Made by a program: the position numbers and the translations under genes
Assembly (NCBI GenBank): GCA_944358855.1
Contig: CALVSC010000007.1
Span: forward strand, 1 to 32,389
DNA from: an uncultured Bacilli bacterium
Lineage (GTDB): Bacteria > Bacillota_I > Bacilli_A > RF39 > UBA660
Direction: 5' to 3'
DNA: 32,389 bases
Notes under the pieces: model-generated
Told to the model about the DNA's origin: nothing
What the model saw: the letters and a program-made list of their open reading frames with translations, nothing else
The model's database searches: none
Shown here: piece after piece, positions 23,587-29,572 of the stretch
Numbering within the stretch: the first letter of the stretch is position 1
Layout of the letters: each line of letters starts with the position of its first letter

Positions 23587-24738
23587 TTATTCATAAGCTT
23601 CTTGATAGATAGCTAAGATGTCTTCTTTAGTTACTTCTCTTGGATTTCCTGGTGTACATGCATCATGTAGTGCTTGTTCTGCTAATGTTGGTAACATTTC
23701 TTTTGGAATTCCAATCTCTTTTAATGTTTGTGGAATTTTTAATTCAATTGCTAACTGTTGTACAGCGTCTGCAACTTTGTTTACTGCTTCTTCATCACTT
23801 AATCCCGTCATATCTAAGCCAAATGCTGTTCCCATATTTCTGAATAGTTCTGGGCATACTTTTCCGTTGAATCTTAATACATGTGGTAAAAGTAAGGCAT
23901 TAGCTAACCCATGAGGTGTATCAAAGTATGCACCTAGTGAATGTGCCATTGAATGAACAATTCCTAGACCAACATTTGAAAATCCCATTCCAGCTATATA
24001 TTGAGCATAGCCTATTTTATCAACTGCATCTTCATCTTTATCATTTGCAGCTTTTGCCAAGTTTTTATAAATTAATGACATTGCATTAATATGGAACATA
24101 TCTGTCATTAACCATGCTGCTTTTGTAATATATCCTTCCATAGCATGTGTTAAAGCATCCATTCCAGTAGTTGCTGCAATCTTTTGTGGCATTCCTTGCA
24201 TTAAATCTGGATCAATAATTGCTACAACTGGAATGTCATGTGGATCTACACATACCATTTTTTTTGTTCTTTTTTCATCTGTAATTACATAGTTGATAGT
24301 AACTTCTGCTGCTGTTCCTGCAGTGGTTGGCAATGCAAATAATGGCATCGCTTTATTTTTGGTTGTAGCAGTTTCTAGACTTACTACGTCTTCATGTTCT
24401 GGGTTTGTCATGATAACAGCGATTGCTTTTGCTGTGTCAATTGAACTTCCTCCACCAACTGCAACCACGCAATCTACGTTATTTTCTTTTGCAACTTTTA
24501 GTCCATCTTGTACGTTTTTTACGGATGGATTAGGATGAATATCGCTAAATACTATATATTCAACGTTATCCTTTTCAAGTGCTTTCATTACTAGGTCGAC
24601 AGTGCCTGTTTTTAATAATCCGTTATCTGTGACTAATAATGCTTTATGAAAATTTCTAGCTTTTATTTCTTCTGATAATTTTACTCTAGAACCACGTCCA
24701 AAGTATGATGTTTCATTTAGTATTATTCTATTAATCAT
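23587..24738 (-). CDS. Iron-containing (group III) alcohol dehydrogenase
   Basis: NAD(P)-dependent alcohol dehydrogenase of the Fe-ADH family, 383 aa, the usual length. The N-terminal nucleotide-binding part contains VAVGGGSSIDTAKA. The metal-binding region has PTTAGTAAEVT, then GMDALTHAMEGY (Asp and His ligands), HSMAHSLG and FDTPHGLANA (two further His ligands). Relatives reduce aldehydes such as lactaldehyde, 4-hydroxybutyrate semialdehyde or butanal. It is first in the operon with the FIST protein and aldehyde dehydrogenase, which would let the cell interconvert an alcohol and the matching acid. GGGAGGCTAGTTAA precedes the ATG, with an extended -10 at 24763-24771. Confidence 0.93.
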   Translation of the reverse strand: MINRIILNETSYFGRGSRVKLSEEIKARNFHKALLVTDNGLLKTGTVDLVMKALEKDNVEYIVFSDIHPNPSVKNVQDGLKVAKENNVDCVVAVGGGSSIDTAKAIAVIMTNPEHEDVVSLETATTKNKAMPLFALPTTAGTAAEVTINYVITDEKRTKKMVCVDPHDIPVVAIIDPDLMQGMPQKIAATTGMDALTHAMEGYITKAAWLMTDMFHINAMSLIYKNLAKAANDKDEDAVDKIGYAQYIAGMGFSNVGLGIVHSMAHSLGAYFDTPHGLANALLLPHVLRFNGKVCPELFRNMGTAFGLDMTGLSDEEAVNKVADAVQQLAIELKIPQTLKEIGIPKEMLPTLAEQALHDACTPGNPREVTKEDILAIYQEAYE

Positions 24739-24762
24739 TTAACTAGCCTCCCTATCGTAATA

Positions 24763-24771
24763 ATTATAACA
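24763..24771 (-). promoter_or_regulatory. Extended -10 promoter of the Fe-ADH operon
   Basis: TGTTATAAT on the minus strand (24771-24763), 24 nt before the ATG. The -35 region is a T-run of the preceding hairpin. Confidence 0.6.
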
Positions 24772-24786
24772 TATTTTTTGTTTATA

Positions 24787-24842
24787 AAAAAAGACTTTTC
24801 TTGATTACAAAAGAAAAAAGTATCGTGTTTGATACTTTTTTG
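24787..24842 (-). terminator. Tandem terminators after tsaD
   Basis: The first hairpin, AAAAAGTATC-AAACAC-GATACTTTTTT (24842-24814), starts 7 nt after the tsaD stop. A weaker second hairpin, with TCTT/AAGA and ACTTT/AAAGT arms, ends in seven T's near 24787. Confidence 0.75.
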
Positions 24843-24849
24843 TAAACCT

Positions 24850-25881
24850 TTATTCTAAAGTAGCACTTGAAGTACTATTTAATGATAAATCTGCAATTCT
24901 TCCATCTAAATATGCATAATATCCTGCGGCTGCTATCATAGTTGCATTATCTGTGCAATATTTCATAGGTGGAATTGATATTTCTACATTCATTTCTTGA
25001 CCTAATTTTTCAATTTCTGATCTTAAGCCTTTATTAGCTGCCACTCCTCCAGCAACAATGAGATATTTTATATTTTTGTCTTCTACTGCTTTTTTCGTTT
25101 TATTTATTACAGATTCTACTGCTACTTTTTGGAAAGAAGTTGCTAAATCTTCTTTATTTAATTTATTTCCTCTTTGTTCTTCATTATGTGCTAAGTTTAT
25201 CACGGCACTTTTTAAGCCACTGAATGAGAAATTATAGCTATCATCATGTAAGGGAATTGGTAATTTATAAGTTTGTTTCCCTGTTGCTGCTAATCGATCC
25301 AACTTTGGTCCTCCAGGATATTCTAGGCCGATGACTCTAGCTACTTTGTCATAACATTCTCCAATGGCATCATCTAAGGTACCACCAAGTTTTTTAAATT
25401 TATAATGGTCTGTCATTTCGATTAATTCAGTATGTCCGCCACTTACAACTAAAGCTAATAGAGGAAATTTAAATGGTCTTACAAGACTGTTTGCGTAAAT
25501 ATGACCTGCAATATGATGAACAGGTATTAATGGTTTTTGATATAACCAAGCTAATGTTTTAGCTGCTTCTAAACCAATTAATAGTGAACCAATTAATCCA
25601 GGTCCATATGTTATAGCGATGGCATCTACTTCATCCATTGACATTTCTGCTTTTTCTAAGCATTCCTCTAAAACGATAGTAATATTTTTTACATGATGAC
25701 GACTGGCAATTTCTGGTACAACTCCTCCAAAATCCTTGTGAACATCAATCTGGGATGATATTACAGTTGCAATTTCTTCTGTACCGTTTTTTACGATAGA
25801 AGCACTTGTTTCATCACAGCTACTTTCAATTCCTAAAATGTATATATCTTTTTTTTCTTGCATTTCCACCACTCTTTTCAT
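24850..25881 (-). CDS. tsaD: tRNA N6-adenosine threonylcarbamoyltransferase TsaD
   Basis: Catalytic subunit for t6A37 modification of ANN-decoding tRNAs, 343 aa, standard length. ASKHA-fold landmarks: GIESSCDETSASI at the N-terminus, HHIAGH (about residues 122-127, metal ligands), ALVVSGGHTELI, GECYDKVAR, NFSFSGLKSA and VAGGVAANKGLR. It transfers threonylcarbamoyl from TC-AMP, working with TsaB and TsaE, whose genes lie at 28411-29504 in a separate unit. The ATG at 25881 has AAGGA just upstream; a second in-frame ATG six codons later (MQEKK) is also possible. An extended -10 (TGATAAAAT) lies 10 nt before the ATG; no terminator separates it from the GNAT gene, so read-through from the arginine-leader operon is possible. 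Confidence 0.96.
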   Translation of the reverse strand: MKRVVEMQEKKDIYILGIESSCDETSASIVKNGTEEIATVISSQIDVHKDFGGVVPEIASRHHVKNITIVLEECLEKAEMSMDEVDAIAITYGPGLIGSLLIGLEAAKTLAWLYQKPLIPVHHIAGHIYANSLVRPFKFPLLALVVSGGHTELIEMTDHYKFKKLGGTLDDAIGECYDKVARVIGLEYPGGPKLDRLAATGKQTYKLPIPLHDDSYNFSFSGLKSAVINLAHNEEQRGNKLNKEDLATSFQKVAVESVINKTKKAVEDKNIKYLIVAGGVAANKGLRSEIEKLGQEMNVEISIPPMKYCTDNATMIAAAGYYAYLDGRIADLSLNSTSSATLE

Positions 25882-25890
25882 TTCTTCCTT

Positions 25891-25899
25891 ATTTTATCA
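25891..25899 (-). promoter_or_regulatory. Possible extended -10 of tsaD
   Basis: TGATAAAAT on the minus strand, identical to that before the nitroreductase (7394-7402), in the same TTTTATGATAAAAT context. It is very close to the start codon, so the leader would be only a few bases long. Confidence 0.4.
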
Positions 25900-25922
25900 T
25901 AAAACAGGATTTTTTCATAGTT

Positions 25923-26642
25923 TTAGCAAGCAATTTGTGGTTTCATTTGCAATACTTTTGCGGAAGGCGTTATTATTGCTCTTGTATTTTTATCTGCATA
26001 TACCGCATTTCCTTTTGATATTAATCCAATTCCTTCCTTTAATGGTTTCCACATATGTAATCTGTAATCACCTGTCGTTTCTGTTACATCTACCCATTCG
26101 GCAATTATTGTATCATCTTCTGTACAAATTTCCATTCCTGCTTGCGCCATTAACCATTCTGAATTCGAATTAATTAAATCTGTTCTCGCATATACCAAAT
26201 CAATATTCTTTTTTTGGGCATAATCAATCGCATAATGAATTAAAGTTCTGCACGCCCCTTTCCCCCTATATTCAGGGATTGTAGATAAGCCATAAAAATA
26301 TAAATTACTTGGCGTTTTATCCTGAGAGAAAAACTCCACCGTTTCATTTGGATAGTCATATATGCAACCATTCATAGATACAGGTCTTTTCTTTTCATCT
26401 AGATATAAAAATAGAATTCCCTTTTTATCATATAAAGCAAGTTCTTCCTTAGCTGCTTCTTCATCAATAATTTCTCCATATTGTTCTTCAAATGATTTTA
26501 ATAATGGTAATAGTATTTTGGCATTTTCCTCACTATATTTCATTGTTGCTATAAAGCAACCATTATCTAGGCATTGCAAAATATCAAATGATGTATTTTC
26601 ATTTTTTATTAATTGCATTTCTGTCTTTGGTTTTTGTATCAT
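25923..26642 (-). CDS. GNAT-family N-acetyltransferase, second gene of the arginine-leader operon
   Basis: Cytoplasmic acetyltransferase of 239 aa. The acetyl-CoA-binding motif A is clear: LSTIPEYRGKGACRTLIHYA (about residues 131-150), with R-G-x-G-A in the pyrophosphate loop, followed by ARTDLINSNSEWLMAQAGM (motif B). The N-terminal third is specific to this protein and may form the acceptor site. The substrate is unknown; an amino-acid or peptide amine is plausible given the operon partner. The start was set at the third-codon ATG (MIQKP), which is 9 nt after AGGAGG and one base beyond the M20 stop; the earlier ATG sits directly on the Shine-Dalgarno. It is co-transcribed with the M20 deacylase. 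Confidence 0.82.
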   Translation of the reverse strand: MIQKPKTEMQLIKNENTSFDILQCLDNGCFIATMKYSEENAKILLPLLKSFEEQYGEIIDEEAAKEELALYDKKGILFLYLDEKKRPVSMNGCIYDYPNETVEFFSQDKTPSNLYFYGLSTIPEYRGKGACRTLIHYAIDYAQKKNIDLVYARTDLINSNSEWLMAQAGMEICTEDDTIIAEWVDVTETTGDYRLHMWKPLKEGIGLISKGNAVYADKNTRAIITPSAKVLQMKPQIAC

Positions 26643-26643
26643 T

Positions 26644-27708
26644 TTAATCATCCTCCTTTAATATTTCTTCCCATATACAATACATTTTTAATAAACTTTC
26701 TTTTTCTACATACTCTTTTGGTGCATGAGCATAACCACCACTTGGATTTGTTAAAATTGTTGGTATTTTCTTGTCTGAAAAGTAGATAGCGTCACTTGTT
26801 GCTTCACTTGAAACAATTTCTGGGTACTTTCCTAATATTTTTTTACTAATCTCTATATATTTTTTTACATTTTTATTTTCTAAATCTGTTTTAAATAAAC
26901 TTCCAGCATGAATTGTTTTTATTTCTAGTTTTTTGTTTAGTGACTTTATATAGTTTAAAATGCTTTCTTTAGAATCTTCTGACGTATGACGAATATCGAT
27001 ATACATAGTTGCAGTCGCTGCTACGCTATTTAAGGCTTCTCCTCCTTTTATCATCGATAAGTTTACTGAAGTTTTGTAGTCATCAGATGAGGTTGGTAGT
27101 GGATATTTTTCAATTATTTTTTGATATATTCCATATAGAACTAAAATTGCATTTTCTCCATTGTAAGGTTGAGAGGCATGAGCTGATTTTGTTTTTATTG
27201 AAATTTCTAATTGAAGTTGTCCTTTTTCCTCTTTTACAATTTGTAAATTTTTTCCACCATCTGGAACTATTGCAAAATCTGTATTATAAATTGTTAATAA
27301 TTGTTTTGCACAGTTTCCTGTAATTTCTTCGTCTGATGTAATAAATAAAGCTACTTTCTTGGTAGTATTTAGATTTTTAAATAATTCAATTGCAGTTGCG
27401 ACACTTCCTTTCATGTCAAAAGAGCCGCGTCCTTTTATTTCTTTTTCGATTTCTATGCATTCATATTTCTCAGCTGGTACCACATCAATATGAGTGCAGA
27501 ATACGATATCTAAATTTTTTGATGTTGTATTGGCAATTACAATTGCTTTCTTTCCAGAAAATTCGTATTCTTTTATTTTTAGTTGTTCTGGCATTTCTCC
27601 TTTAATGTAATTAAATATTTTTTCAAATTCTAATTCATTTTTATCCGTAGTTTGATAAGACATTAATTCTTTTAAAATTGTAATGATATTATTTAGTTTA
27701 TTATTCAT
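26644..27708 (-). CDS. M20-family metallohydrolase (ArgE/DapE/ACY1-like deacylase)
   Basis: Zinc-dependent amidohydrolase or peptidase of 354 aa, standard length. Catalytic and metal residues are intact: CTHIDVVPA (His73, Asp75), GRGSFDMKG (bridging Asp98), TSDEEITG (catalytic Glu127, metal Glu128), VPDGGK (Asp150) and YAHAPKEY near the C-terminus (about His328). A lid/dimerisation domain occupies about 170-280 (KTKSAHASQPYNG). The family includes N-acetylornithine deacetylase, succinyl-DAP desuccinylase, carboxypeptidases and aminoacylases. The arginine-codon-rich attenuator directly upstream (27734-27863) favours an arginine- or ornithine-linked substrate such as N-acetylornithine or an Arg-containing peptide; this is inference. 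The start was taken at AGGAGGAAAACA-ATG; a longer reading frame runs into the terminator hairpin and is not credible. Confidence 0.88.
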   Translation of the reverse strand: MNNKLNNIITILKELMSYQTTDKNELEFEKIFNYIKGEMPEQLKIKEYEFSGKKAIVIANTTSKNLDIVFCTHIDVVPAEKYECIEIEKEIKGRGSFDMKGSVATAIELFKNLNTTKKVALFITSDEEITGNCAKQLLTIYNTDFAIVPDGGKNLQIVKEEKGQLQLEISIKTKSAHASQPYNGENAILVLYGIYQKIIEKYPLPTSSDDYKTSVNLSMIKGGEALNSVAATATMYIDIRHTSEDSKESILNYIKSLNKKLEIKTIHAGSLFKTDLENKNVKKYIEISKKILGKYPEIVSSEATSDAIYFSDKKIPTILTNPSGGYAHAPKEYVEKESLLKMYCIWEEILKEDD

Positions 27709-27733
27709 TGTTTTCCTCCTATTTTTTAAAATA

Positions 27734-27765
27734 CAAAAAGACCTATGCTTGTATTGCATAGGTCT
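27734..27765 (-). terminator. Attenuator terminator upstream of the M20 gene
   Basis: AGACCTATGC-AATACAA-GCATAGGTCT (10-bp perfect stem) followed by TTTTT on the minus strand, 26 nt before the M20 start codon. There is no gene between it and the leader peptide, so it can only control read-through. Confidence 0.88.
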
Positions 27766-27863
27766 CATCTATTACCATATATGATAATCCTTTATGACTT
27801 CCGCAGATACAAGCACGACAATAACACTTGCATCTGCGATTTTTTTATCGCGTCCTCAAGTGT
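27746..27863 (-). promoter_or_regulatory. Attenuator with mutually exclusive hairpins, arginine-sensing by inference
   Basis: On the minus strand, segment 1 (ACACTTG, 27863-27857, in leader codons 16-18) can pair with segment 2 (CAAGTGT, 27830-27824). Within that pairing GCGAT (27851-27847) also pairs with ATCGC (27840-27836). Segment 2 can instead form a 12-bp stem with segment 3: CGCAGATGCAAG (27838-27827) with CTTGTATCTGCG (27813-27802). Segment 3 can also pair by TGCTTGTAT (27815-27807) with ATACAAGCA (27754-27746), which occupies the loop and 3' arm of the terminator. So 1:2 allows 3:4 (read-through), while 2:3 frees the terminator. Ribosome stalling at the first Arg codons (10-13) leaves segment 1 free and would favour read-through. 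Pairings are seen in the sequence; the switching model is inferred. Confidence 0.75.
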
Positions 27864-27910
27864 CTTCGCAATCTACGTCTACGGATAATATTAGTCATAA
27901 GTAAAATCAT
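27845..27910 (-). CDS. Arginine-rich leader peptide, 21 aa
   Basis: A short reading frame with a strong ribosome-binding site, AGGAAGG, 6 nt before the ATG (27910-27908), and a TAA stop at 27847-27845. Eight of 21 codons are Arg: codons 10-13 in a row, 15, 16, 19 and 21, using CGT, AGA, CGA and AGG. The N-terminal part (MILLMTNII) is hydrophobic. No homology is claimed; the value of the peptide is its translation. Codon content, position between a consensus promoter and a terminator, and overlap of codons 16-18 with a hairpin arm match amino-acid biosynthesis leader peptides of the trp/his type. A second ATG at codon 5 lacks its own ribosome-binding site. Confidence 0.8.
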   Translation of the reverse strand: MILLMTNIIRRRRLRRHLRTR

Positions 27911-27955
27911 ATATATCCTTCCTTTCTTTTTTCCACACCAAATGTGTGTATGCTG

Positions 27956-27984
27956 ATTTTATCAAAGATTTTCTATTTTGTCAA
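27956..27984 (-). promoter_or_regulatory. Consensus promoter of the leader peptide - M20 - GNAT operon
   Basis: TTGACA (27984-27979), 17-nt spacer ending in TGA, TAAAAT (27961-27956) on the minus strand. A small CACAC/GTGTG hairpin (27948-27934) lies near the expected transcript start, then AAGGAAGG and the leader ATG. Confidence 0.85.
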
Positions 27985-27994
27985 ACATTTTAAA

Positions 27995-28029
27995 ATTAAA
28001 AGAGCAAGATTCTCTATCTATCTTGCTCT
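27995..28029 (-). terminator. Terminator of the tsaE-tsaB-rimI operon
   Basis: AGAGCAAGAT-agatagaga-ATCTTGCTCT followed by TTTAATTTT on the minus strand. The rimI stop codon (28014-28016) lies in the loop. Confidence 0.85.
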
Positions 28030-28421
28030 CTTTCCATTAATATTCCATCTATACCTTGATAATATCCTTTTCGCATTGCTTTTTCCTTAAAATTAAATTT
28101 CTTGTATAAATTAATCGCTGGTATATTATCTTTTTTTACTTCTAAAGTAATATTTTTATCCACAAGTTCTATCATTTTTTTTAGTAGTTTTGTGGCTTTT
28201 CCACAGTTTCTGTTGAAAACTTTTACTTCTATCTGATTAATTTCTGCTCTTTCATAGATATCACTGTAGTATAAATAAGCAATAATTTTATCATTTTCAA
28301 CATCAATTAAATAATGACCAAACGGATTGTTTTCTAAATCTGTTTTAATATTTTCTTTAGGTAAGAATTTGTCATTAGGAAGTTTATTAATTTCTTCTAT
28401 TTTATCAATCTTATGCAACAT
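28014..28421 (-). CDS. rimI: RimI-like GNAT acetyltransferase
   Basis: Small GNAT protein of 135 aa. Motif A is degenerate but recognisable, VFNRNCGKATKLLKKMIE (about residues 67-84; R-N-x-G-x-A loop). It is followed by ITLEVKKDNIPAINLYKKFNF, the N-x-x-A-x-x-x-Y-x-x-x-x-F motif B typical of RimI-type enzymes, and a C-terminal YYQGIDGILMERE. In bacteria rimI commonly follows tsaB; RimI can acetylate the N-terminus of ribosomal protein S18, though the target here is not proven. It overlaps tsaB by 11 nt and closes the operon with a terminator. The gene symbol rests on context plus motifs. Confidence 0.8.
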   Translation of the reverse strand: MLHKIDKIEEINKLPNDKFLPKENIKTDLENNPFGHYLIDVENDKIIAYLYYSDIYERAEINQIEVKVFNRNCGKATKLLKKMIELVDKNITLEVKKDNIPAINLYKKFNFKEKAMRKGYYQGIDGILMEREQDR

Positions 28422-29049
28422 GTTTTTTACTTTCTTCCGCTTCGGTAAGTTTTAAGTAATTTGGATTTACAGCGTGTGGATTGCAGTCTTTTTTATCCTT
28501 ATATTTCTTTACAATTTCTAAAATATTAGGACTGTATGCTTCTATTTTTTTATAATCCACTTTAATTAAATCTTTATCATTTGTAATTACTTTATAAGAA
28601 TCTAATTTATTCAACTCACTTTGTAATTTTTCATAGGTAATGTAAGTTGGAGCTAAATACTCTTCCTCATTTTTTCCATATATCGCTGCATAACAATATC
28701 CTCTTCTAGCATCTATCATAGGTACCTTAATCTCGTCATTTGTTGTTGATGTTGCCATTGCTTCTAAAGCAGTAATTGTTGTGATTGGTACTTTTAAGCT
28801 CCATGCATAAACTTTCGCTATTGTAATTCCTATTCTAATACCTGTAAATGAACCAGGACCATTTACGACAATTATTTTTTTTATATCTTTTGGTGTAATT
28901 CCAGTATTTTCAAACATAGATACAATTTCTGGTAGAGCTACTTGAGATAAATCATGCCCATACTCTTTTTTTATTTCTGTTACTAGTTTGTCTTTATCCA
29001 CAATTCCTGTGTATAAAAAGTTTGATGATGTATCAATGTACAATATCAT
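28411..29049 (-). CDS. tsaB: tRNA t6A modification protein TsaB
   Basis: Non-catalytic ASKHA-fold partner of TsaD in threonylcarbamoyladenosine synthesis, 212 aa, typical length. Recognised by the N-terminal MILYIDTSSNFLYTGIV strand pair, the diagnostic VNGPGSFTGIRIGITIAK (about residues 62-79), ITALEAMA and DARRGYCYAAIY (about 114-125). TsaB dimerises with TsaD and binds TsaE. Its ATG overlaps the tsaE stop (ATGA, 4 nt) and it overlaps rimI, giving a tight tsaE-tsaB-rimI operon. The C-terminus ends in a charged tail with NPNYLKLTEAEE, normal for Firmicutes TsaB proteins. Confidence 0.95.
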   Translation of the reverse strand: MILYIDTSSNFLYTGIVDKDKLVTEIKKEYGHDLSQVALPEIVSMFENTGITPKDIKKIIVVNGPGSFTGIRIGITIAKVYAWSLKVPITTITALEAMATSTTNDEIKVPMIDARRGYCYAAIYGKNEEEYLAPTYITYEKLQSELNKLDSYKVITNDKDLIKVDYKKIEAYSPNILEIVKKYKDKKDCNPHAVNPNYLKLTEAEESKKHVA

Positions 29050-29504
29050 ACAATCGCCTCACATAATTCTTCATATTTCTTTCCGTGAGGAATTAATGTA
29101 ATCGTTCTTTTATTTTCATCTTCTGATGAATTTTTAATTTTAATATCCAATCTTTTTTCTGGTAAGTAATCAGGAATCATATCTGCCCATTCAATGATGG
29201 TAATACCACCACGAGTATAATATTCTTCAATTCCTAAATCTTCTACTTTTCCGTCTAAACGATATACATCCATATGGTATAAAGGTAATTCTCCTGATGT
29301 ATATTCCTTAATAATGTTAAATGTTGGAGAGGTAATTTCTTCTTTTACTTCAAGTGCTTCTGCAAAGCCTTTTGTAAATAATGTTTTTCCACTACCCAAG
29401 TCTCCTTCTAGGCAAATCACCATGTTTGGAAATTTCTCTGATTCAATATTTTGTGCTAATTCAATTGTATCTTCTTCTGAATAAGTTGTTACTTTATAAT
29501 CCAT
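29046..29504 (-). CDS. tsaE: tRNA t6A ATPase TsaE
   Basis: P-loop ATPase needed for turnover of the TsaB-TsaD complex, 152 aa, normal length. The Walker A is GDLGSGKT (about residues 35-42). SPTFNIIKEY (about 58-67) is the switch-like motif with conserved Thr, HMDVYRL (about 76-82) carries the Asp, and IIEWADMIPDYLP (about 102-114) holds the family's E-W motif. First of the tsaE-tsaB-rimI operon. An extended -10 (TGGTATAAT) lies 20 nt before the ATG and abuts the T-tract of the tldD-tldE terminator. Confidence 0.96.
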   Translation of the reverse strand: MDYKVTTYSEEDTIELAQNIESEKFPNMVICLEGDLGSGKTLFTKGFAEALEVKEEITSPTFNIIKEYTSGELPLYHMDVYRLDGKVEDLGIEEYYTRGGITIIEWADMIPDYLPEKRLDIKIKNSSEDENKRTITLIPHGKKYEELCEAIV

Positions 29505-29523
29505 ATTTCTTCACCCATTTTTT

Positions 29524-29532
29524 ATTATACCA
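29524..29532 (-). promoter_or_regulatory. Extended -10 promoter of tsaE, fused to a terminator T-tract
   Basis: Nine T's of the tldD-tldE terminator run directly into GGTATAATAAAA on the minus strand, giving TGGTATAAT. It is nearly identical to the junction at 8915-8930. Confidence 0.7.
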
Positions 29533-29556
29533 AAAAAAAAGAGTTATACAACTCTT
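29532..29556 (-). terminator. Terminator of the tldD-tldE operon
   Basis: AAGAGTT-GTAT-AACTCTT followed by T's on the minus strand, 17 nt past the tldE stop. Confidence 0.88.
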
Positions 29557-29572
29557 ATTCCTTAATTTTTCT

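Noticed and set aside
26644-27768. A longer M20 reading frame starting 20 codons upstream (27768)
   Set aside because: The extension crosses the attenuator terminator hairpin and has no ribosome-binding site; AGGAGG stands before the internal ATG at 27708.
27845-27910. The Arg-rich peptide as an antimicrobial peptide or toxin
   Set aside because: Overlap of its codons with the alternative hairpins and its place before a terminator fit an attenuator much better; no export or immunity gene is present.
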